Assembly: GCA_029266455.1 (NCBI GenBank)
Contig: JAQSWV010000012.1
Coordinates: 1-54,870 of the forward strand
From: Nocardioidaceae bacterium
GTDB lineage: Bacteria; Actinomycetota; Actinomycetes; Propionibacteriales; Nocardioidaceae
DNA length: 54,870 nt
Direction of reading: 5' to 3'
Part shown: positions 45,139 through 51,722 of the stretch, piece after piece
Layout: each line of letters starts with the position of its first letter
How positions within the stretch are numbered: the first letter of the stretch is position 1
The notes under the pieces: model-generated
Database searches by the model: none
What the model was told of the DNA's origin: nothing
What the model saw: only the letters and a program-made list of their open reading frames with translations
Translations under genes and position numbers: made by a program

Positions 45139-46005
45139 TCAGCGTGCCAGCACGGTCTCCACGACGAGCCGACTCAGCTTCTGCGGGTTGCGGACCGCGT
45201 AGAGGCGGGTGATCCGGCCGCTGTCGACGACAAAGCTCATGACGGTGTTGAGCTCGCCGTCCAGCACGATGCGCCCGCCAGGGGCGCCGTTGAGCCAGAG
45301 GGTGTCCACGACAGCAACGGGCGCGATACGTGCGAACCTGGAGAGGAACGCCACGACCTTGTCGGCACCGACGATCGGCTTCCGGGCGGCGGCGACGAGT
45401 CCGCCGCCGTCTGCGACCACCACGATGTCGGGAGCCAGAACCTCCATCAACCCGTGCACGTCACCGCTGGTCAGCGCCTTCAGGAAGCGCTCGACGACCA
45501 CTTGCTGCTCGCGCGGACCAACGTCCATCCGCGGCCTGCGCGCGGCCACGTGCGCACGCGCTCGGCGCGCCACCTGACGAACTGCGGCGGCCTTCTTGTC
45601 GACGACCACCGCAATCTCCTCGTACGGCAGGTCGAAGACCTCGCGGAGCACGAATACTGCCCGCTCCGTCGGTGTGAGTGTCTCGAGCACCGTCAGCATC
45701 GCCATGGAGACGCTCTCGGCGAGCTCCACGTCGTCGGCGACGTCAGGGGTGGTCAGCAGCGGCTCGGGGAGCCACTCGCCCACGTAGTCCTCGCGGCGCC
45801 GTGCCAGCGCGCGGAGGCGGTTGAGCGCCTGCCTGGTGGCGATGCGCATCAGAAAGGCGCGGGGGTCACGCACTTCGGCATGGTCGACCGCGGCCCACCG
45901 CAGCCAGGTCTCCTGCACCACGTCCTCGGCGTCGGCCGCGGAGCCGAGGATCTCGTAGGCCACGGTGAAGAGCAGGCTGCGGTGGGCGACGAACGGGTCG
46001 GTCAT
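45139..46005 (-). CDS. sigJ: ECF sigma factor of the ECF41/SigJ type with fused SnoaL-like domain
   Basis: A 288-residue sigma factor. Region 2 covers about 5-70 (FTVAYEILGSAADAEDVVQETWLRW), region 4 about 100-155 (LTPTERAVFVLREVFDLPYEEIAVVV). The linker holds the ECF41 hallmark YVGEWLPEP (74-82). The C-terminal SnoaL-like domain keeps DGGG (199-202) and a closing NPxKL (RNPQKL). In ECF41 this domain takes the place of an anti-sigma factor and tunes activity. The ATG overlaps the AhpD-like stop by 4 bases (ATGA), so the two are translated together, matching the known ECF41 link to carboxymuconolactone-decarboxylase-like proteins. A matching promoter lies ahead of the pair, implying autoregulation. 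Confidence 0.92.
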   Translation of the reverse strand: MTDPFVAHRSLLFTVAYEILGSAADAEDVVQETWLRWAAVDHAEVRDPRAFLMRIATRQALNRLRALARRREDYVGEWLPEPLLTTPDVADDVELAESVSMAMLTVLETLTPTERAVFVLREVFDLPYEEIAVVVDKKAAAVRQVARRARAHVAARRPRMDVGPREQQVVVERFLKALTSGDVHGLMEVLAPDIVVVADGGGLVAAARKPIVGADKVVAFLSRFARIAPVAVVDTLWLNGAPGGRIVLDGELNTVMSFVVDSGRITRLYAVRNPQKLSRLVVETVLAR

Positions 46006-46586
46006 GACTGCGACGCTGTGCCCGGCTCGGCCAAGTCGAGGTCGCAGGCGGCCGAGAACCCCTGCGACTCGATGCCCATCGCCACGTTCGACCGCGTGTA
46101 GAGGTTCGCAAGAGCGATCTGGGTGGTGAGCTCCACCATCGCCGGCTCGCCGAGCTGCCCCAGGAGTCGGTCGAACTGCTCGTCGCTGACGGTCGGCGGC
46201 GTAGCGGTCATGGCCTCGGCGTACTCCAAGACCTCACGCTCCAGTGGCGTGAAGACGTCCGAGGTGCGCCACGCCGGCACCTGGCTGGCCTTCCACTCCT
46301 CCAGCCCCTGGTTGTGCGCGTGGAAGTAGCCGAAGTCCAGGCACCACGAGCAGCCGACCTGCGCAGCGACGGCCATGTGCGCGAACGACTTCAGGTTCTC
46401 GTCACACGCGCTCCACTTCTGTGCCTTGCTGCTCACGGCGAGAAAGGCCTTCAACACGGGCCGGTTGTGGAAGTAGACGCCCACCGGCTCCGGCACCTCG
46501 CCAAGCAGCCTCCTGCTGAAGCGCTTCACGGTCGCGCCGAGGACACCGGTGATCGGAGCGGGCTGGATACGGGCGGTGCCGGTCAT
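46002..46586 (-). CDS. AhpD-like carboxymuconolactone decarboxylase family protein
   Basis: A 194-residue alkylhydroperoxidase-D-like protein. The redox motif is Cys79-Ser-Trp-Cys82 followed by DFGYFHAHNQG with His89, the proton-relay pattern of AhpD. TPLEREVLEYAEAMTATPPTVSDEQFDRLLGQLGEPAMVELTTQIALANLYTRSNVAMGI completes the family fold. It is the partner gene of the ECF41 sigma factor and the first in their operon. ATG 46586 has AGGAGGAC just upstream. The product may detoxify a peroxide or another reactive compound whose presence the sigma system senses; this is inference. Confidence 0.9.
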   Translation of the reverse strand: MTGTARIQPAPITGVLGATVKRFSRRLLGEVPEPVGVYFHNRPVLKAFLAVSSKAQKWSACDENLKSFAHMAVAAQVGCSWCLDFGYFHAHNQGLEEWKASQVPAWRTSDVFTPLEREVLEYAEAMTATPPTVSDEQFDRLLGQLGEPAMVELTTQIALANLYTRSNVAMGIESQGFSAACDLDLAEPGTASQS

Positions 46587-46621
46587 GTCGTCCTCCTGTG
46601 CTCCGATGGGTACGACATACA

Positions 46622-46648
46622 GACACCGGCCGCAGCCGCCGTGTGACA
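46622..46648 (-). promoter_or_regulatory. ECF41-type promoter of the AhpD/sigJ operon
   Basis: Read on the minus strand, TGTCACA (46648-46642), 16 bases, then TGTC (46625-46622), 35 bases before the AhpD ATG. The published ECF41 consensus is TGTCACA-N16-CGTC, so only one base differs. The same spacing recurs at two more promoters within 1.3 kb. Confidence 0.75.
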
Positions 46649-46741
46649 TGCGACCGGATACTTTCACTCTTCCGCCACGTGGCGGAGCCCGGTCCCGGCA
46701 GCTCCCCCATTGATACGGGGTACGACGGGGCGACGACCGTG

Positions 46742-46978
46742 TCAGTCGTCGGGGAGGGCGGCGAAGGTCCGCTTGGTGTCCAGGTACCAGCCCATCGACT
46801 TCTTGGGGTGCCGCCACCGGCTCTTCATGGCGTCGCGGGCCTCCTGGTGGGTCGCGTCGCCGGCCTTCTCCGCCTCCTTGAGGTGTCGGTCCTGGGCGTT
46901 GATGACGTCGTCGGCGCTCTCGCCGCGGTGCTCGAGGTCGCAGGGCCCTCCTAGAGCCCGGCAGGTCATCGTCTTCAT
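46742..46978 (-). CDS. DUF1059-like small protein
   Basis: A 78-residue protein beginning MKTMTCRALGGPCDLEHRGESADDVINAQDRHLKEAEKAGDATHQEARDAMKSRW. MKTMTCRALGG.CD is the conserved start of DUF1059 with two cysteines; the function is unknown. The tail KKSMGWYLDTKRTFAALPDD is longer than in many relatives. AAGGAGGG lies upstream of the ATG. It follows the second ECF sigma gene by 66 bases but has its own GGTCACA-N16-CGTC promoter, so it is a likely regulon member. Confidence 0.8.
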   Translation of the reverse strand: MKTMTCRALGGPCDLEHRGESADDVINAQDRHLKEAEKAGDATHQEARDAMKSRWRHPKKSMGWYLDTKRTFAALPDD

Positions 46979-47015
46979 GGTCGTGTCCCTCCTTGGTGTG
47001 GTGTCCTGTTGTGCT

Positions 47016-47042
47016 GACGATCGAGAGGCACTGGGTGTGACC
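47016..47042 (-). promoter_or_regulatory. ECF-type promoter of the DUF1059 gene
   Basis: Minus strand: GGTCACA (47042-47036), 16 bases, CGTC (47019-47016), 37 bases before the DUF1059 ATG and ending just short of the stop codon of the second sigma gene (47045-47047). It differs from the ECF41 consensus in one base and matches the promoter at 47918-47944 in both boxes. Confidence 0.75.
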
Positions 47043-47044
47043 GG

Positions 47045-47881
47045 TCAGCGGTGCGGCTGGCCGCCGTCGCGGCGCACGACCCGCTCGAGGACGTCGGGCG
47101 CAGCGCGGAACGTGATGGTGCGCACTAGGCCGTCATCGACGGTGAAGTCGAAGACGACCTTGGCCGCGCCGAGGTGGAACCAGGCGCAGCCCGGCCGGTC
47201 ACCAACGAAGACCGGAAGCGCGGCCTGGGCGCTGCCATTGAAGAACGTCGCCACCTCGCCGCGGCCCTCGATCTGGCGCGGTGTGCCGACCAGGACCGCG
47301 GCGTCGTCAGCGGTCACGGCGGCATCTGGTGCAAGCAGTCGTAGCAGGCGGTGGAAGTCGCCGTTCTTGGCTGCGGCCATGAAGGCGTCGACCACCTCCC
47401 AGTCGGCCAGGCGGTCCTCCGGATGCGGCTGCTGGACCTTGGCCCGTGCCCGCGACGCCAGCTTGCGCGCGGCCGCCGGCGTGGTGTCGAGGAGCGCCGC
47501 GATCGTCGGGAACTCGAAGCCGAAGCTGTCGTGGAGCACGAAGGCGACCCGCTCGTGCGGTGAGAGCCGATCGAGCACGACGTTCAGGGCGAGCCCCACG
47601 GTGTCGGCGAGAGCGACGTCGTCGGCCGGGTCGGTGACGGTCTCCCCGAGCCCGACGTCATCGACGGGTACCGGGGTGCGTGAGCGCAGCCGATCGAGGC
47701 ACAGCCTGGTGGTCACGGTCGTCAACCACGCCGGCAGGTTGTCGATGTGTGCGTCCGTCCCGTTCAGGCGCAGCCACGCCTGCTGGACGACGTCGTGGGC
47801 CTCGGCGTGGTCACCGAGCACCCTGCCCGCGATAGCCACCAAGCGCGGTCGTTCAGCCTCGAACAGGTCCGTCTGGTCCAC
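47045..47881 (-). CDS. Second ECF sigma factor with fused SnoaL-like domain
   Basis: A 278-residue sigma factor: region 2 about 5-65 (FEAERPRLVAIAGRVLGDHAEAHDVVQQAWLRL), region 4 about 100-150 (LSPHERVAFVLHDSFGFEFPTIAALLDTTPAAARKLASRARAKV), then a SnoaL-like C-terminal domain. WLPEP, DGGG and NPxKL are absent, so it belongs to a different SnoaL-fused ECF group than the sigJ-like protein. The GTG at 47881 is chosen because it stands 36 bases from the -10 box, as in the other two promoters (35 and 37), and AAAGGG lies 8 bases upstream; GTG 47890 is also possible. It probably controls itself and the DUF1059 gene. Confidence 0.88.
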   Translation of the reverse strand: MDQTDLFEAERPRLVAIAGRVLGDHAEAHDVVQQAWLRLNGTDAHIDNLPAWLTTVTTRLCLDRLRSRTPVPVDDVGLGETVTDPADDVALADTVGLALNVVLDRLSPHERVAFVLHDSFGFEFPTIAALLDTTPAAARKLASRARAKVQQPHPEDRLADWEVVDAFMAAAKNGDFHRLLRLLAPDAAVTADDAAVLVGTPRQIEGRGEVATFFNGSAQAALPVFVGDRPGCAWFHLGAAKVVFDFTVDDGLVRTITFRAAPDVLERVVRRDGGQPHR

Positions 47882-48279
47882 GGCCTTCACCCTTTCATCC
47901 CTACTGGTCACCCCACCGACGCGCGAGCAGGGCCGAATGTGACCACGCTGGGCACATCCGCCCTCCGGTTGCGTCGACGGTTGCTTGCTGTTGCGAGCAC
48001 TGTGGCTCCTCGGCCGGACAGTGGCACCCTCCCTCGCCCGTGTGCCAGGTAGCCCCGACGTGCGAGTCGTGCTGTCCTTGCCCAGATTCCCCTGCTGACG
48101 AAGGGTGGGTGCGGTGAGGGGGGTCACCCTGCCGAGGCTTCCGCGGATAGCACCATTGAACGTGGGCACCGTGGTCGTGGGGGCTTTCCCCGCGCACGGA
48201 GGCGAGCGTGTCAGAGGTCACTTCCGAAAGTGCGCTTGCGGTTTGTTAGCGGCCTGCGCCATGTGTCAGCGTGGAGGTC
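47882..48279. other. 398-base divergent intergenic region
   Basis: The region between the second sigma gene and the ferritin-like gene contains the sigma promoter at 47918-47944 and no supportable gene. The plus-strand side must carry a separate promoter for the ferritin-like gene; GGTCACTTCCGAAAGTG near 48220 is a partly symmetric sequence but no clear box pair follows it. Confidence 0.5.
47918..47944 (-). promoter_or_regulatory. ECF-type promoter of the second sigma gene (autoregulatory candidate)
   Basis: Minus strand: GGTCACA (47944-47938), 16 bases, CGTC (47921-47918), 36 bases before the GTG at 47881. The boxes and spacing equal those of the DUF1059 promoter and closely match the AhpD/sigJ promoter. 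Confidence 0.75.
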
Positions 48280-49248
48280 ATGACGACATCACGGAACGAT
48301 TCCGCTGCCCTTCTGAACGAGCTTGTCGCCCTTCTCCGGCTCACCCGCGCCGAGGCGCAGGTCGCCCGGATGCGCGTCTCCCAGGCCCGCCGTGAGGAGA
48401 TCCGGCGCGAGCTCGACGACAACGCCCGCGAGGCAGACGCCCGCGCGACCCGCATCCAGGACGCCGTTCGCGGCCTCGGCGGAGCTCCCGACGTCATCGC
48501 CGACACGGTCGGACGTGTCACGGCCCTGACCAAGATCACTGCCGAGCAGGTGCAGCCCTTCTCGGAGGGTCTGCTCGGAGACCTCGGCCTCGAGCACCAG
48601 CTCCGCGACCGAGTGGTCTTTGCCCGTGTGCTTGCCGAGGCACAGGACGAGACCGACATCGTCGACCTCATGCACGACCTCGAGGAGGCGCACACCGAGA
48701 CGATCGAGTGGATTCGCGTCCGCCTCGCCGAACTCGCCCAAGGTGGCCCTGTCGCTCTGGCCCCGACGCCCGCGCAGGCCGCCGTCGGCGCCCTTGCCCG
48801 GTTCGCCACGCTGCCCACCCGCCAGGGTGTGGCGACCTTCAACCGAACCGCCGACGCGCTGCAGCGTGGACGCGACAAGGCGCAGGAGGCCATCGGCAAC
48901 GCCGCGAAGAAGATCCGCGAGACCGCTGACGCAACCGAAGAGGTCGTCGGCGCAGGTCGCGACGCGGCCGTCAAGCGGGCCGAGGAAGTCGCCCCCAACG
49001 CCGATCTGCGCAAGGCCGCCCGGAAGACCCGCGAGGATCTGGGCACCATCGACGCCGACGACCTGCCGATCAAGCACTACGACTCGCTGTCCGGCAAGGA
49101 CGCGATCGACGCGGTGAACGGTCTTGATGACGCCGACGAGCTGCGCGTGGTCCTGAGCTACGAGCAGCGCCACAAGGCCCGCAAGGGCGTCTCGACTGCG
49201 GTCCAGAAGCGGCTCACCGCGCTCGCGGATGCCTCTGTGTCTGCCTGA
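48280..49248 (+). CDS. Ferritin-like helical protein, actinobacterial, function unknown
   Basis: A 322-residue, almost entirely helical protein. The N-terminal about 170 residues (LLNELVALLRLTRAEAQVARMRVSQARREEIRRELDDNAREADARATRIQ..., DIVDLMHDLEEAHTETIEWIRVRLAEL) fit a ferritin-like four-helix bundle with Glu/His positions. The middle (about 185-260) is a coiled-coil rich in Lys/Glu/Ala (RGRDKAQEAIGNAAKKIRETADATEEVVG). A small C-terminal domain follows (LPIKHYDSLSGKDAIDAVNGLDDADELRVVLSYEQRHKARKGVSTAVQKRL). Metal binding is not proven. ATG 48280 has GGAGG very close; GTG 48271 is an alternative start. Confidence 0.75.
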   Translation: MTTSRNDSAALLNELVALLRLTRAEAQVARMRVSQARREEIRRELDDNAREADARATRIQDAVRGLGGAPDVIADTVGRVTALTKITAEQVQPFSEGLLGDLGLEHQLRDRVVFARVLAEAQDETDIVDLMHDLEEAHTETIEWIRVRLAELAQGGPVALAPTPAQAAVGALARFATLPTRQGVATFNRTADALQRGRDKAQEAIGNAAKKIRETADATEEVVGAGRDAAVKRAEEVAPNADLRKAARKTREDLGTIDADDLPIKHYDSLSGKDAIDAVNGLDDADELRVVLSYEQRHKARKGVSTAVQKRLTALADASVSA

Positions 49249-49291
49249 CACACCCGTCGTGCGTGTGGCCGCCGCCAAGGATGACGGCCGG

Positions 49292-50104
49292 TCAGCCCAG
49301 CGCGCGCCGTGCCACCGGGAAGTCGAAGTACCGGTTCGGGAACGGCTCGTCCGCGAGGGTGAAGTGCCACCACTCGTTGGGGTAGTAGGTGAAGCCGACG
49401 GCCTCGAGAACCGACTTCAGCAGCAGCCGGTTCTGGTGCGCCTGCCCTTCGATGCGCGGGTCGAGAGTGTGCGACAGCGTGTCGAAGCAGTCGTAGCCGG
49501 TGCCCATGTCGATGGAGTTGTCGGGGAAGCGCTCCTCGTACGGCGCGTAGCAGGGCACCAGTCCCATGCTCGGCCGCCACTGCGGCTGCGGGGCGGCGGG
49601 GAGATCGACGAGCGTGAGGTCGACGGTGCTGCCTCGGCTGTGACCCGACTTCGCGGCGATGTAGCCGTCCTCGAACAGCTGCGACTTGTCCACGTCGGGG
49701 TAGAACTCGGCCTTCATCCGGTCGTCCTTCAGTCGCTCGGCCCACCGGACGAACTGGTCGACCGCGCGCTGAGGCCGGTAGCAGTCGTAGACCTTGAGCG
49801 AGTAGCCCAACGCCAGCACTGCGTCCTGTGCCTGCGCCAGCGCATCGGCTGCTGGCCTGGTCAGGATGCACAGCGGCTCCCGGTAGCCGTGAATGCGTCG
49901 GCCGACGAAGTTGTGCCGGGTGGTGTAGCGAATGTCATGAAGGATCGTCGGGTCCACGTCGTCGAGTGCCACGAATATCGGCGGCGCCGACGTGGGTCCG
50001 GACTTCGCCGAAGCTGCCTGCTGCGTCGGCGCCACCAGGGCACCGACGCCCAGCAGGGCGACCAGCACAATGCGGACAAGGCGGAGGTTTCGGCCGACAG
50101 GCAT
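49292..50104 (-). CDS. D-alanyl-D-alanine dipeptidase (VanX/M15D family), probably exported
   Basis: A 270-residue zinc dipeptidase. The first 33 residues (MPVGRNLRLVRIVLVALLGVGALVAPTQQAASA) are a signal peptide with AxA-like end. Zinc ligands sit in SGHSRGSTVD (153-162: His155, Asp162) and in EWWHF (His247, with catalytic Glu244). The arginine motif YDCYRP (106-111) is also kept. VanX-type enzymes cut D-Ala-D-Ala; export suggests a role in cell-wall turnover rather than vancomycin resistance, and no vanHA genes are nearby. The ATG at 50104 fits the signal peptide; the longer frame from 50173 would bury it. Confidence 0.88.
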   Translation of the reverse strand: MPVGRNLRLVRIVLVALLGVGALVAPTQQAASAKSGPTSAPPIFVALDDVDPTILHDIRYTTRHNFVGRRIHGYREPLCILTRPAADALAQAQDAVLALGYSLKVYDCYRPQRAVDQFVRWAERLKDDRMKAEFYPDVDKSQLFEDGYIAAKSGHSRGSTVDLTLVDLPAAPQPQWRPSMGLVPCYAPYEERFPDNSIDMGTGYDCFDTLSHTLDPRIEGQAHQNRLLLKSVLEAVGFTYYPNEWWHFTLADEPFPNRYFDFPVARRALG

Positions 50105-50186
50105 CGCCGCATCGTAGCCAGCAGGGCTGACCCGGGAAAGGGGTGAGGCTGCTTCAGCCGGGGAATCCGCCATGGCGGCTGTGGTC

Positions 50187-50215
50187 GGCGCCCCCGGTAC
50201 CGAGTCGGGGGCGCC
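50187..50215. promoter_or_regulatory. Long perfect palindrome between divergent genes
   Basis: GGCGCCCCCG (50187-50196), a 9-base spacer and CGGGGGCGCC (50206-50215) form a 10-bp perfect inverted repeat between the dipeptidase start and the methyltransferase start. Because both genes are transcribed away from it, it is more likely an operator or cruciform-like element than a terminator. Confidence 0.4.
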
Positions 50216-50380
50216 AACGGCTCCACTGTCGCACGGGCTGTGCTGATACCGGGGCGTAAGTGATGTTCTGGACTGGACGGAGTGTCGTATGCAGCCGTTT
50301 GGTCCACCCTGCGGCGATCAGTCCCTTCGACCGGCATCAGTGTCGGCGGCGCAGGGCATGCTCCGGACACAAAGGATCAG

Positions 50381-51184
50381 ATGGAGCAGACGATGACAAC
50401 CCACGCGGACCTGCAGTGGTGGCTGAGGCTGGCGCCGACGCTGGACTGGACGATCGCCCGGACCTACACCGAGACGGCGCCGCACCGCTACGTGGCGGGG
50501 GACCGCACCGCAGGCATGACCCGGGAGGACTGCGTGCGGGCCGCCCAGGTAATCGCCGCCTTCGGACAGCCCGCAAAGTTCTACACCACCACCAACGTCT
50601 ACCTGACGAGTCCGGATCGCCGCGTGAAATGGTGGACGATGGACAAGAACCTGAGCGACACCAGCCTGATCAACCAGGCAACCACCGGGCGGCTGTACGG
50701 CGTCCAGAACGCCCCCTCCACCTACTCGGGAACGTCCACTCCGTACGACGCACTGGCGACCGTGTACGACGAGCAGCACCCCACCACAGACGAGGAGGCG
50801 CGGACGCTCCGCGAGCAGGTCGAGCACCACATCGGCAGGTTCCCTCCGGCGGTTCTGGACGTCGGCTGCGGCACCGGTCGCATCCTCGACCTGGGACTCA
50901 CCACCCCCGACCGCTACGCCGGGGTCGATCCGAGCCAGGCGATGCTCAACCTGCTCGTGCGGAAGCACCCCGACGTCGCCGCCGTCTACCCGATGACCAT
51001 CGAACGGGCTATCGAGGACCGCGTGTTCACAACCGGACAGTTCGAGATCGTCACCGCATACGGAAGCGCAGAGAACCTCACTCCTCACACCGTGAATGCA
51101 CTGGCCAGGATCGCCAATCGGGTTCTCCTGCTCAGTCGTGGGAGCGACCGGGGAGAGCTCTCGCTCGTCAGGGCGGTTCCGTGA
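50381..51184 (+). CDS. Class I SAM-dependent methyltransferase with extra N-terminal domain
   Basis: A 267-residue protein. The second half has a methyltransferase core: PPAVLDVGCGTGRILDLGL (motif I), YAGVDPSQAMLNLLVRKHPD (motif II) and a later VTAYGSAENL. The first 120 residues (WWLRLAPTLDWTIARTYTETAPHRYVAGDR..., VKWWTMDKNLSDTSLINQATTGRLYG) form a separate segment that I do not recognise. The ATG at 50381 follows AAAGGA with good spacing; a second ATG at 50393 is possible. The acceptor is unknown. It diverges from the dipeptidase. Confidence 0.82.
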   Translation: MEQTMTTHADLQWWLRLAPTLDWTIARTYTETAPHRYVAGDRTAGMTREDCVRAAQVIAAFGQPAKFYTTTNVYLTSPDRRVKWWTMDKNLSDTSLINQATTGRLYGVQNAPSTYSGTSTPYDALATVYDEQHPTTDEEARTLREQVEHHIGRFPPAVLDVGCGTGRILDLGLTTPDRYAGVDPSQAMLNLLVRKHPDVAAVYPMTIERAIEDRVFTTGQFEIVTAYGSAENLTPHTVNALARIANRVLLLSRGSDRGELSLVRAVP

Positions 51185-51722
51185 TCGCATACCCGGCGCG
51201 CATCTGTCCCACCAGCGACACCTCGACGAGGTCTGGACGGTCCTCGATGCCGGCCATCGGGCTTGACCGCCCGCACGTGTCGAGCCCAGTGGTGCGTGCC
51301 TCCGCGCGATTGCGGAGTGACTGGACTCCTGCAGGGGCTCCTGCCAGAAGCACAGCGACGACGTGCCGCGGCAGCTCGCCGGCCGGCATCGCGACCGAGA
51401 CCCCTCGCTGCCTGTTCGGGGCCGGCACCGCCGGGCTCAGAGCTGCTCACCATCACTGCGGCGCTGCGCATCAAGGGTCAGTGCCGACATGCGCGCCCCA
51501 GGCAGAGCCATCATCAGTGCGCTCCGGGATACCGCTTCGATGAGGAGGTGGAGCACGCTGGAGAACCGGCTCACGGCAGTGGTGGAGGGGTGTCTGGTGG
51601 TCGTCATGGGTTGACTGTCTGACCTCTCCGCGCCACTTCGCGTCGGGGGAATCCCCTAACCAGGTGTCTGGGATGGCGCCGGCTTGATGGTGCGTCCGGG
51701 GCGCTCGGATTACAGTGCCTGC
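51185..51722. other. 538-base gap upstream of the LuxR/ATPase regulator
   Basis: No gene is supported. Open frames on both strands are short and lack recognisable motifs. Near the right end TACAGT at 51711-51716 is a plausible -10 box 6 bases before the GTG at 51723, consistent with leaderless transcription; a well-spaced -35 was not found. Confidence 0.5.

Noticed and set aside
49292-50104. Vancomycin-resistance vanX
   Set aside because: A signal peptide is present and no vanH, vanA, vanR or vanS genes are nearby; a cell-wall turnover dipeptidase fits better.
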